Part shown: positions 1 through 6,726 of the stretch, piece by piece | How positions within the stretch are numbered: the stretch's first letter is position 1 | How the letters are laid out: each line of letters opens with the position of its first letter | Assembly: GCA_900554875.1 (NCBI GenBank) | Contig: USJA01000021.1 | Span: 1-11,033 of the forward strand | DNA length: 11,033 bases | From: an uncultured Clostridium sp. | GTDB lineage: Bacteria > Bacillota > Clostridia > TANB77 > CAG-465 | Direction of reading: 5' to 3' | Notes under the pieces: model-generated | The model's database searches: none | Told to the model about the DNA's origin: nothing | The model's input: only the letters and a program-made list of their open reading frames with translations | Position numbers and translations under genes: made by a program

Positions 1-464
1 TAGATAAATTTACTAATAATAACCTAGCATTAGCTTCAAAGAATAATTTAAAAGAAATAAAGTTATATATTAGTAACACTGATAAATTTGAAAGAGCTAT
101 TCATCATGAACTTTTTCATATTTTCGAATATTACATGCAAGATAAAAATTCAAGTGTATATAATGGATGGGAAAATCTAAATCCAAGTAAATTTAAATAT
201 GAATCAAATATTTCAAAGCTTGATAATAAATATGTTTATGAAAAGGATAATGATTTAAATAACTGTTATTTTTTAACTAAATATGCAAAATCAAGTCAAA
301 AGGAAGACAGAGCTGAAACATTTGCTGAGATTATGATGCTACAAAAAGAGCCTGATTATTTAAAGCAAGATACAAATATTAATAAAAAGGTAATAAACTT
401 GATGGAGGAGATGTCAAAATTTTTAAATACTAAAAATATATATTGTGATAAATTTATGAAATAA
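1..464 (+). CDS. Zinc metallopeptidase-like protein, 5' end missing (HELFH motif)
   Basis: The frame is open from the left edge (first full codon at base 3) to the TAA at 462-464, so only the C-terminal 153 or so residues are visible. The coding sequence clearly starts before the window: the key motif HELFH (105-119, context AIHHELFHIFEYY) lies upstream of the first in-frame ATG at 135. HExxH is the zinc-binding and catalytic motif of zincin peptidases. About 65-70 residues later comes a KEDRAETFAEIM stretch, whose acidic residues could supply the third zinc ligand, as in gluzincins such as the anthrax lethal factor-like fold. The family cannot be fixed without the N-terminus, and any signal peptide or extra domain is unseen. 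A terminator follows directly, so it ends its transcript. The peptidase assignment is from motifs only; substrate and location are unknown. Confidence 0.7.
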   Translation, partial: DKFTNNNLALASKNNLKEIKLYISNTDKFERAIHHELFHIFEYYMQDKNSSVYNGWENLNPSKFKYESNISKLDNKYVYEKDNDLNNCYFLTKYAKSSQKEDRAETFAEIMMLQKEPDYLKQDTNINKKVINLMEEMSKFLNTKNIYCDKFMK

Positions 465-496
465 AGGGAAGTTTTAAAAAATCTTTCCTTTATTTC
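463..496 (+). terminator. Rho-independent terminator of the metallopeptidase-like gene
   Basis: A 9-bp stem pairs 463-471 (AAAGGGAAG) with 483-491 (CTTTCCTTT), including one G-U pair. The loop is A+T-rich and a T-rich run follows. It begins inside the stop codon. The T-run abuts the -35 box of the next gene, so termination and re-initiation are tightly packed. Confidence 0.7.
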
Positions 497-525
497 TTTA
501 CAGTAATATAAAGAAATGATATAAT
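497..525 (+). promoter_or_regulatory. SigA-type promoter with extended -10
   Basis: TTTACA at 497-502, a 17-base spacer, then TATAAT at 520-525, preceded by TGA at 517-519, which gives the TGn extended -10. The match to the vegetative consensus is nearly perfect. It should drive the secreted protein - radical-SAM-like - smpB operon. The same arrangement recurs before era at 5681-5709. Confidence 0.8.
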
Positions 526-550
526 ATGAAAAAATAAAGGGGAATATATG

Positions 551-2071
551 ATGTATACAAAGACCTTTTTTAGAAGAATTATGATTTTTGTGTTTTTGTG
601 TTTAATTTTTATAGGTACTTGTTTTGCTAGTATTGATGAAAAAGATACAAAAAATACTGATAATATTAATAATGAAAATAGTAATATAGCTGATTTACTT
701 GTTGTAATAAATGAATGTGTAGATGAAATAAAAAAAGATATAAAGGAAATGGATAATACTTTAAATAAACTTGACGACACTAATGAATATGAAAAATATC
801 CAGCTATAAGATTAAATATAGATACTCCGTTTTTTGGGCTTGGTTCTATGGTTGATCAAAAATTAAAAATTAAAAACGATGTATCAACTGTAGACGTCGC
901 AACAGGTTATTCAATAAAAGATGTAGTAAATAATATGAGTATTAAGTTGCCTGATTTTAAAATTGGAAATATTGTTGTATCAACAAGAAATGTAAAACTC
1001 GATAAAAACATTTCTGAATCTGATGCTAAAATAGTGATATCTAAACTTGTTCAATATATTAGTCAAGTGAAAAATACAAACGAGCTTTTGAATAAGAGAA
1101 TAAATAATATTTTTGAGGGATATATTCCAAAAGATAAACTTGAAAAGATTGATATGTTAAATAATAAACTAAAGGGAATGTCTGATAATTTAATATCCAA
1201 GGACACTGATGTTATAACAGTATACTTGCTTAGCAATGATGAAACTTCTAAAAGTATAAATTCTAAATATTATGAAATAAATGAAAGAATTTACACTCTA
1301 GAAAAGTTACTTGATAATATTCTTTTAAGTTCAGAAGAACTAGAGGCAATTGAAAGAGAGTCTGTGAGTTTAGAACTTGAAACATTGAATTATTTAAGGG
1401 ATGTAAATACAGAAAAAGAAAAGCTTACAAGTGATTTAGATGTTAACTTATTACTTAATAATACAAACAATATATTAAAGTCAAAGATGGATGCATTAGA
1501 TGAGTATGTAAAAAACAGTGTTACTCCTGCAATTATAAATTTTGAAGATGAGGAAACTTCAAATGAGAATGGTAGTCAAAATAAATCATTAGATGTTTCA
1601 AATTATACAGTTACATCAAAATATATAATAGATTATGAGAAAAATTTATTAAATAATTTAGATGATAAGATAAAATATTATATTCCTCAAAATGACGACC
1701 AAAATAATACCGAAGTTAAAGTTATTTCAAATGATGAAAAACAATCATTACTTCAAGATGTTTTAAAGCTGTATAGTGATTTTACAATGAAAGAAAATAA
1801 GTTTTATCTTGATAATTTAAATTATCTATTAAGGGATACTACGTATAAACTTTCAAAACTTCCGGAGTATGCTGATGCTAATACTGTAAAGGACTTAAAG
1901 TATATATATATAAATTTACCTGATGATATAGATACTTTGTTAGATATGTATAGTACAAAATCATTAATGCAAACAGAAGTATTGACAAAAGAGTTAAGTA
2001 GTAGACTTTTAAAGCTTGTTAAGTCTAATTCTAATGTAAATATTGAATATGATAAATTTAATTTAAGTTAA
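551..2071 (+). CDS. Secreted coiled-coil-like protein of unknown function
   Basis: The protein has 507 residues counted from the ATG at 551. An ATG directly before it (548) is equally readable, but the AAAGGGG ribosome binding site (536-542) is better spaced from 551. Residues 1-26 look like a Sec signal peptide: lysine and arginines up to position 9, a hydrophobic core at about 10-23, and probable signal peptidase I cleavage after Cys-Phe-Ala (24-26). The cysteine is not in a convincing lipobox. The mature part is acidic, Asn- and Lys-rich and strongly helical in composition, with long leucine-spaced charged stretches suggesting coiled coil. No catalytic motif or wall anchor was found. It is first in an operon with the radical-SAM-like gene and smpB; the next gene's binding site overlaps this stop codon. 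I do not recognise the family. It is probably exported and may be a structural or envelope protein, which is an inference. Confidence 0.75.
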   Translation: MYTKTFFRRIMIFVFLCLIFIGTCFASIDEKDTKNTDNINNENSNIADLLVVINECVDEIKKDIKEMDNTLNKLDDTNEYEKYPAIRLNIDTPFFGLGSMVDQKLKIKNDVSTVDVATGYSIKDVVNNMSIKLPDFKIGNIVVSTRNVKLDKNISESDAKIVISKLVQYISQVKNTNELLNKRINNIFEGYIPKDKLEKIDMLNNKLKGMSDNLISKDTDVITVYLLSNDETSKSINSKYYEINERIYTLEKLLDNILLSSEELEAIERESVSLELETLNYLRDVNTEKEKLTSDLDVNLLLNNTNNILKSKMDALDEYVKNSVTPAIINFEDEETSNENGSQNKSLDVSNYTVTSKYIIDYEKNLLNNLDDKIKYYIPQNDDQNNTEVKVISNDEKQSLLQDVLKLYSDFTMKENKFYLDNLNYLLRDTTYKLSKLPEYADANTVKDLKYIYINLPDDIDTLLDMYSTKSLMQTEVLTKELSSRLLKLVKSNSNVNIEYDKFNLS

Positions 2072-2081
2072 GGGGTTTTTG

Positions 2082-3515
2082 ATGTTAATGGTAACTAAGG
2101 AGAATTTTGCTAATATAGATAATCCTTTAAGATATACTGGGGGAGAGTACAACGAAGCAAAAAAATGTAAAGATAATGTTAAAATAAGGGTGGCACTTTG
2201 CTACCCTAATCTGTATGATATAGGGATGAACAATTATTCTATGCTTTACCTATATAATGCAATTAATAGTCAAAAAGAAATTTATGCGGAGAGAGTTTTT
2301 ATGCCAGCTTTTGACTATGAGTGTTTTCTAAAAAAAAACGGCGAGGAACTTTGTACGCTTGAGACCAAAAGTAAACTTAGTTCATTTGATTTTGTTGTAT
2401 TTATTTTATCAAATGAAATTGACTATATAAATGTAATTACAATGTTAAAGCTTACAAATATATTAAATAGTTCAGAGGAGAAACCTATATTAATCGGCTT
2501 TTTTGAAAGTTTCCAATGTAATCATAAACCATTGGATGATATTTTTGATATATTTGTTTATAACAATTTAAAAATAGTGTACAAAGATATTTTATTTAGG
2601 TATAATGTATATAACAAACAAAAATTATCAATAAACAACTTTTTGGAGAGCATAAATGCCATAGATAATGTGATTGTACCTAAGATAAATTCTGAAAAAA
2701 AATTAAATAAAAAAAGTAAGATAATAATGGAAAAAGCAATGTCATGTGTTCCAGTTTCAAGTATGGCAAATATAAATCAAAAATTGATTATAAAGTATAA
2801 CTCTGATGTGGTAAAGATGTATCAAGATACAGTAAACTTGATAAAAAATACTGGCATAAAAGATATTAAAGTCATATGTATAGAAGATGCAGATTATAAT
2901 AATTTGTATAACTATATTAAGGCTTTAAAGCAAGATTTCATATTTTTGAATTTTAGTATTGATAAATTACCATATAACATTGAAACTTTAAAAATATATG
3001 AATATACAGGAATGATCAATTCAAGAGTTGGGTTTGAAATTATTGCTGCAAATAGTAAAAAGAATATAATAAAAAACTTAGAATCAAATATTGAGCTGGC
3101 CATAAAAAACGGAGCTAGGAAAGTATACCTAAATGTTGTTATAGGCTATAATGATGAAACTTATCACGACTTGGAAAAAATTGCAAAATGCATTAATAAT
3201 ATTAAGGAAAATATAACTTTACCTTTTGATGTTAATTTTAAAGTTAACTTTTTATTTGATACAAATGGTGACATAAATAGTTTTGACTTAAGGAAAAAAT
3301 TTTTAGAGGAAAAGGTTTTCAATGTAAATTATAAATTTGAAAATTTAAATATTGTAAAACTTAAAAATTTGCTTAAATATGGAAAAAAAGATAGTATAAA
3401 TTTACTTGAGATGGCAAGTAATAACTTAATTAGAGTATATAAAAATATATATGATATTGATGAAAAAAGAATACAGAAAACTTTTAAGGATTTAAATCTG
3501 GATTTGGATTGCTAA
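2082..3515 (+). CDS. Degenerate radical SAM family protein (TIGR03960-like) lacking the Fe-S cysteines
   Basis: A 477-residue protein resembling the fused B12-binding-like/radical SAM family often labelled TIGR03960. The N-terminal part carries family hallmarks: a PLRYTGGEYN motif near residues 14-23, then VALCYPNLYDIGMNNYSMLYLY, AERVFMPAFD and a FDFVVFILSNEIDYINV stretch. The middle and C-terminal parts follow the family as I remember it (NTGIKDIKV, NGARKVYLNVVIGY, and the LLKYGKKDSINLLEMA tail). However, no CxxxCxxC exists anywhere. Where the motif belongs, the sequence reads C-V-P-V-S-S-M-A, as if Cys2 became Ser and Cys3 became Ala. It therefore should not bind the 4Fe-4S cluster or do normal SAM chemistry. 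The frame is intact and full length, so it looks like a maintained pseudoenzyme rather than a decaying gene. The start is ATG 2082, six bases after AGGGG; an in-frame TTG at 2079 is too close. Confidence 0.72.
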   Translation: MLMVTKENFANIDNPLRYTGGEYNEAKKCKDNVKIRVALCYPNLYDIGMNNYSMLYLYNAINSQKEIYAERVFMPAFDYECFLKKNGEELCTLETKSKLSSFDFVVFILSNEIDYINVITMLKLTNILNSSEEKPILIGFFESFQCNHKPLDDIFDIFVYNNLKIVYKDILFRYNVYNKQKLSINNFLESINAIDNVIVPKINSEKKLNKKSKIIMEKAMSCVPVSSMANINQKLIIKYNSDVVKMYQDTVNLIKNTGIKDIKVICIEDADYNNLYNYIKALKQDFIFLNFSIDKLPYNIETLKIYEYTGMINSRVGFEIIAANSKKNIIKNLESNIELAIKNGARKVYLNVVIGYNDETYHDLEKIAKCINNIKENITLPFDVNFKVNFLFDTNGDINSFDLRKKFLEEKVFNVNYKFENLNIVKLKNLLKYGKKDSINLLEMASNNLIRVYKNIYDIDEKRIQKTFKDLNLDLDC

Positions 3516-3539
3516 TTTTCACGAAATGGAAGTGGTTAA

Positions 3540-3998
3540 ATGAAAAAAGGTAAAAAGGATAATTTAGTAATAAAAAATAGACAAATTAGTTTTAAATATG
3601 ATATTGTTGAAACCCTTGAAACAGGGATAGAATTAAAGGGTACAGAGGTAAAATCTGTACGCGAAGGCTCATGCAACTTAAAAGATAGTTTTGCAATAAT
3701 TAAAAATAACGAAGTCATTGTAAAGGGAATACATATAAGCCCATATGAAAAAGGAAACATAAATAATGTAAACCCTTTGAGAGATAGAAAATTATTATTA
3801 CACAAACTAGAAATATTAAAGTTACAAAATTATATAAAAAAAGGAGGGTATACATTAATACCAGAAAAAGTATATTTAAAAGGTAGATTTGTTAAATTAT
3901 CTCTTGCAATTTGTAAAGGTAAAAAATTATATGATAAAAGAGCTTCACTTAAAGAAAAGGATGCATTAAAAGAAGTTAATATTTATAAGAAAAATTAG
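3540..3998 (+). CDS. smpB: SsrA-binding protein SmpB
   Basis: SmpB binds tmRNA (SsrA) and delivers it to ribosomes stalled without a stop codon, allowing trans-translation, ribosome rescue and tagging of the incomplete peptide for degradation. The 152-residue length is normal. Recognisable family blocks are ETGIELKGTEVKSVREG (about 28-43), NLKDSFAIIKNNEV, HISPYEKGN, PLRDRKLLLHK and GKKLYDKRASLKEKDA near the end. The basic C-terminal tail is slightly shorter than in many homologues. It lies 24 bases after the radical-SAM-like gene with its own GGAAGTGG binding site, and is the last gene of the operon. A tmRNA gene often sits just downstream, but none is visible here; a terminator follows at once. 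Confidence 0.97.
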   Translation: MKKGKKDNLVIKNRQISFKYDIVETLETGIELKGTEVKSVREGSCNLKDSFAIIKNNEVIVKGIHISPYEKGNINNVNPLRDRKLLLHKLEILKLQNYIKKGGYTLIPEKVYLKGRFVKLSLAICKGKKLYDKRASLKEKDALKEVNIYKKN

Positions 3999-4020
3999 TG
4001 AAGATATAATCTGATAACTG

Positions 4021-4057
4021 AAAATAACTCTATTTTTTTAGGTAGAGTTATTTTTTT
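4021..4057. terminator. Bidirectional terminator between smpB and the convergent small-protein cassette
   Basis: A perfect 10-bp stem pairs 4023-4032 (AATAACTCTA) with 4043-4052 (TAGAGTTATT). On the plus strand it is followed by a T-run to 4057. On the minus strand the stem is followed by a shorter T-rich run. The stop codon of the convergent gene (4038-4040) lies in the loop, so the hairpin appears to serve both converging transcripts. Confidence 0.85.
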
Positions 4058-4250
4058 GTTCACAGTTTGATTGTACGGTAGCTATTATTGCTAGATTTTC
4101 TCCTATACTTTGAAGAAGTGTAGAAAGTAAATTTTGATCTTCAATTGATAATTCATTTGCAATAAGAATTGAAAGAAGAGCAGAAAATAGTACTAGATTA
4201 CTACCTGCATTATTACAAATATTGTTATTTTTTGAAAGAACATTTGACAT
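4038..4250 (-). CDS. Small protein of unknown function, third gene of the cassette
   Basis: A 70-residue protein. Residues 17-61 form one alternating hydrophobic and acidic segment (LVLFSALLSILIANELSIED, then NLLSTLLQSIGENLAIIAT), which reads as two amphipathic helices rather than clear membrane spans. I have the impression of similar short proteins in other Clostridia, but cannot name a family. Cysteines are at 12 and 63. The ribosome binding site is weak (AGGT about eight bases upstream) and overlaps the stop of the preceding gene, nine bases away. This suggests translational coupling within the cassette. It ends inside the bidirectional terminator. Function is unknown; a role in spore or envelope assembly is only inferred from the promoter of the cassette. 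Confidence 0.7.
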   Translation of the reverse strand: MSNVLSKNNNICNNAGSNLVLFSALLSILIANELSIEDQNLLSTLLQSIGENLAIIATVQSNCEQKNNST

Positions 4251-4259
4251 TTGGATTAC

Positions 4260-4544
4260 CTAGGAAATTACAGCTGTAAGAGTAACTATATGTGTACAGT
4301 TTTTTGTTGGAATACAAATTTGCATTGGGAAATTTCTTACATTCCTAATTATTACTTGAAATCCATTTTGTATTAATATAGTTGCATAGTTACTATTTAC
4401 AGCAATTACATTTAAAATATAATTGTTTTGCAATGATATTGTTTGAGAAGTAGTAGTAACAGTAACTGTGCTTGAATTACAATTTTTGCAGCTACAAGAA
4501 TAAGTGCAATCTTCAATTGTTAAAGCAACATTAAAATTATTCAT
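4260..4544 (-). CDS. Small cysteine-containing beta-rich protein, second gene of the cassette
   Basis: A 94-residue protein without a signal peptide. A cysteine cluster near the N-terminus (DCTYSCSCKNCN, about residues 12-23) could bind metal or form disulfide cross-links. The rest alternates hydrophobic and Thr/Ser/Asn residues in the manner of a small beta-sandwich (TVTVTTTSQTISL, then YILNVIAVNSNYATILI). Two further cysteines lie near the C-terminus. It resembles the neighbouring first gene over the segment with NS..ATI, suggesting old duplication. AAGGGGGA (4551-4558) provides a good ribosome binding site about six bases from the ATG. The upstream gene ends 15 bases earlier. Function is unrecognised. 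Confidence 0.75.
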   Translation of the reverse strand: MNNFNVALTIEDCTYSCSCKNCNSSTVTVTTTSQTISLQNNYILNVIAVNSNYATILIQNGFQVIIRNVRNFPMQICIPTKNCTHIVTLTAVIS

Positions 4545-4559
4545 GAATTTTCCCCCTTT

Positions 4560-4889
4560 TTAAATTATATTACAACAGGCAACAGTATTGCTACAATCTA
4601 TGGCAGTTACGCCTACATATATTCTAACTGTTCCAGAATCTACAGGTAAATCAAATATTTTATAACTGCCACTTGGTATATTAAATAAGATGTTAGGAAT
4701 AAAGTCAGGATTTGACAACTGTATTGTTGCCGTACTTGAGTTACTTGAAATAAAAGTCAAAGTATAACCAAAACCAAGTTGGACCACACTGTTATTGGAT
4801 ATGTTAGTGTATACGTTATCTGTTATATTTGATATTCCATTTTGACATTTTTTTTGCCTTACAGCTAAAGTATAACAAAAATTATTCAT
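4560..4889 (-). CDS. Small beta-rich protein with terminal cysteines, first gene of the cassette
   Basis: A 109-residue protein starting at the ATG at 4889, eight bases after GGAG. An in-frame GTG at 4898 overlaps that binding site and is rejected. The start MNNFCYTL has no signal peptide. The centre is beta-strand-like: SVVQLGFGYTLTFISSNSS, followed by ATIQLSNPDF, then NIPSGSYKIFDLP and TVRIYVGVTAI. The C-terminus carries a cysteine cluster, Cys-Ser-Asn-Thr-Val-Ala-Cys-Cys. The pattern (small, Asn/Ser/Thr-rich, cysteines at the ends, no export signal) would suit a self-assembling, cross-linked spore-surface component made in the mother cell. That is inference, supported by the SigK-like promoter just upstream. 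No family was recognised. Confidence 0.75.
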   Translation of the reverse strand: MNNFCYTLAVRQKKCQNGISNITDNVYTNISNNSVVQLGFGYTLTFISSNSSTATIQLSNPDFIPNILFNIPSGSYKIFDLPVDSGTVRIYVGVTAIDCSNTVACCNII

Positions 4890-4914
4890 ACAAATCACTC
4901 CATTGTTTATACAA

Positions 4915-4941
4915 TATTCTATGCATTATACATAATTTTGT
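4915..4941 (-). promoter_or_regulatory. Possible SigK (mother-cell sporulation) promoter for the small-protein cassette
   Basis: On the minus strand, AC at 4941-4940, a 16-base spacer, and CATAGAATA at 4923-4915 match the SigK pattern (AC, 16-17 bases, CATANNNTA). Transcription would begin near 4907, leaving a short leader with GGAG at 4901-4898. A TATAAT also sits at 4930-4925 but has no credible -35 box. Such short patterns arise by chance in A+T-rich DNA, so this is tentative. Confidence 0.45.
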
Positions 4942-4951
4942 TATATTTTAT

Positions 4952-4979
4952 TTGACATTTTGAAATAAAATGGTATAAT
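4952..4979 (+). promoter_or_regulatory. SigA-type consensus promoter with extended -10
   Basis: TTGACA at 4952-4957, a 16-base spacer, and TATAAT at 4974-4979 with TGG just before it (extended -10). Both hexamers are perfect. It drives the unknown gene at 5036, and runs back to back with the cassette promoter on the other strand. Confidence 0.85.
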
Positions 4980-5035
4980 TTAAGTAAAAATAACACTTAT
5001 TATTTTTTTAATAAAAAATGAGAGAAGGGTCTTTT

Positions 5036-5638
5036 ATGAAAAACCAGAGGGTATTAATGCCAATAAAATACTTATATCAAAATAATCTGACGCTAGATTG
5101 TGTTTTAAAAACAGAATCCTTTTTAGTTAACAAAGCTAAGATTTGTAGTTTAAATATTGACATGGCAGAATTTGTTGACGAATGGTCAGCTGTGCAAAAT
5201 TTAGTAAAATTCAAGAATGGAATATTATATATGGAATATAATATTGATAAATATTTGCCATGTCTTAGAAAAGATAAAGTTTATAATTTGTATAATATTC
5301 AGGATATAATAATGAGAGAAGTGATTGGACAACATTGTATAGACATTGAAATGTTTAATTATCTGAATCAATTTTTATGGAAAGAATGGCTAAAGGAATA
5401 TACGAATAAATTAATATCGTATAGAAGAAAAAATACGATTGGCATTGAGATATCGTTTAAAACAGAAAAATTGAAGGAAATCTACTTTATAGAAGATGAC
5501 CGAAAATTTTTTGATGAAGTTATTTATGATGTAATATTGTTTATGACTTACAATAATTTGGGAAATATTAGATTAGATGAAGGCTATAGTTTTTCATCAA
5601 AGAAAATTAGCTTTGTCGTAGACATGGAAATTTTTTAA
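5036..5638 (+). CDS. Protein of unknown function, single-gene transcript
   Basis: A 200-residue protein starting at the ATG at 5036, six bases after GAAGGG (5024-5029). An upstream in-frame ATG at 5018 lies before that binding site and is rejected. The sequence begins MKNQRVLMPIKYLYQNN and has no signal peptide or membrane span, so it is probably cytoplasmic. It looks like a mixed alpha/beta protein, with a basic, aromatic central helix region (WKEWLKEYTNKLISYRRKN). The C-terminal half is acidic and ends in a strand-like ISFVVDMEIF. Cysteines are scattered without a metal-binding pattern. I do not recognise a family. A perfect vegetative promoter in front and a terminator behind show it is transcribed alone and probably strongly. 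Confidence 0.75.
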   Translation: MKNQRVLMPIKYLYQNNLTLDCVLKTESFLVNKAKICSLNIDMAEFVDEWSAVQNLVKFKNGILYMEYNIDKYLPCLRKDKVYNLYNIQDIIMREVIGQHCIDIEMFNYLNQFLWKEWLKEYTNKLISYRRKNTIGIEISFKTEKLKEIYFIEDDRKFFDEVIYDVILFMTYNNLGNIRLDEGYSFSSKKISFVVDMEIF

Positions 5639-5644
5639 TTATGT

Positions 5645-5674
5645 AATGATGCAGATTATTCTGCATCATTTTAT
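5645..5674 (+). terminator. Rho-independent terminator of the single-gene transcript
   Basis: A perfect 10-bp stem pairs 5645-5654 (AATGATGCAG) with 5661-5670 (CTGCATCATT) around the loop ATTATT. A short T-rich run (TTTTATT) follows. It separates the unknown gene from the era promoter seven bases further on. Confidence 0.85.
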
Positions 5675-5680
5675 TAACTA

Positions 5681-5709
5681 TTTACAATAGTAAAATTAAA
5701 TGATATAAT
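5681..5709 (+). promoter_or_regulatory. SigA-type promoter of era
   Basis: TTTACA at 5681-5686, a 17-base spacer, TATAAT at 5704-5709, with TGA at 5701-5703 as extended -10. The layout is the same as the promoter at 497-525, including the AATGATATAAT core. Confidence 0.8.
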
Positions 5710-5730
5710 GTAGGTAAATTGGAGGTTAAA

Positions 5731-6645
5731 ATGTTTAAAAGTGGATATGTAAGTGTAGTTGGAAAACCAAATGCAGGAAAGTCTACACTTGTAAATAAGT
5801 TAGTTGGATTTAAAGTTGCAATTACAACGCCAAAGCCTCAAACTACAAGATTTAATATAAAAGGAATAGTTACAAGTAAAACATCACAAATTGTATTTAT
5901 TGATACACCTGGAGTACATACACCTAAGCATAAAATGGGAAAATATATGATGCAAAGCGTAAATACAGCCATAAGCAATGTTGATGTTATTGTATATTTA
6001 GTCGATGCTACAAGACCCAAAATTGATTTTGCAAACGAAAATATAATGAAGAATATCTCATGTATGAATACTAAGGTAATTTTATGTATAAACAAAATAG
6101 ATAAAGTAGATAAATCAAGGTTACTTAGTATAATGGATGAATACAATAAATTCTTTGAAAGTATTGGGGCAAATTTTTGCGATATAATTCCTATTTCTGT
6201 ATATAGAAATGATGGACTAGATATTTTGACTTCATGTATTGAGAAAAATTTAAATCCAGGAGATATTATTTATCCTGAGGACGAAATTACTGATATTACA
6301 GAAAGGGAGATTGTTGAAGAGACAATAAGGGAAAAAGCTTTAAATAATTTAGATGAAGAAGTTCCACATGGAATTAAAGTTGAAGTTGAAAATTTTAAAG
6401 AAAATATTAGAGAAGATGGAAAGTATGTATATAATATAGATGTTAATCTAATTTGCAAAAAGAAATCACATAAGGGAATTGTAATTGGTAAAGATGGAAC
6501 TATGTTAAAGAAGATAACAAGTGAAGCAAGAAAAGATTTAGAGCAAAATCTTGATGCAAAAATAAATCTAAAAATTTGGGTTAAAGTAAGAGAAAACTGG
6601 CAAGAAAATGATAACTTTTTAAAGGATTTAAGGTCAAAAATATAG
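5731..6645 (+). CDS. era: GTPase Era, 16S rRNA-binding ribosome assembly factor
   Basis: Era is an essential GTPase that binds the 3' end of 16S rRNA and assists 30S subunit maturation, linking it to growth and division. The 304-residue length is typical. The GTPase domain shows G1 GKPNAGKST (11-19), G2 TTR (38-40), G3 DTPGV (58-62), G4 NKID (121-124) and a G5-like ISVYR, where many homologues read SAL or SAT. The C-terminal KH domain carries the GxxG loop as GKDG (253-256) in the context GIVIGKDGTMLKKI. The start is the ATG at 5731, five bases after GGAGG (5721-5725); a TTG at 5719 overlaps that site. No clear terminator separates it from yqzL, 81 bases downstream, so era, yqzL, recO and the next gene are probably at least partly co-transcribed. 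Confidence 0.97.
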   Translation: MFKSGYVSVVGKPNAGKSTLVNKLVGFKVAITTPKPQTTRFNIKGIVTSKTSQIVFIDTPGVHTPKHKMGKYMMQSVNTAISNVDVIVYLVDATRPKIDFANENIMKNISCMNTKVILCINKIDKVDKSRLLSIMDEYNKFFESIGANFCDIIPISVYRNDGLDILTSCIEKNLNPGDIIYPEDEITDITEREIVEETIREKALNNLDEEVPHGIKVEVENFKENIREDGKYVYNIDVNLICKKKSHKGIVIGKDGTMLKKITSEARKDLEQNLDAKINLKIWVKVRENWQENDNFLKDLRSKI

Positions 6646-6726
6646 TTACATATTTAGACAAATAATAATATATTTTTTAGTATATGAAGTATATAATTAC
6701 ATAAAATATGAGTAGAGGGTGATTTT

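Noticed and set aside
490..780. Open frame on the minus strand opposite the secreted protein gene
   Set aside because: It overlaps a well-supported gene with promoter, binding site and signal peptide; its hydrophobic sequence is the antisense of A+T-rich coding DNA.
3999..4022. Search for a tmRNA gene next to smpB
   Set aside because: Only a short spacer and then a terminator and convergent genes follow; no tRNA-like ends are seen.
4925..4930. Minus-strand TATAAT upstream of the small-protein cassette
   Set aside because: There is no acceptable -35 hexamer at 15-19 bases; the overlapping SigK-like pattern is a better fit, though not proven.
6669..6697. Possible promoter between era and yqzL (TATAAT at 6692-6697)
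   Set aside because: The -35 region is poor and there is no extended -10; in such A+T-rich DNA a lone TATAAT is weak evidence.
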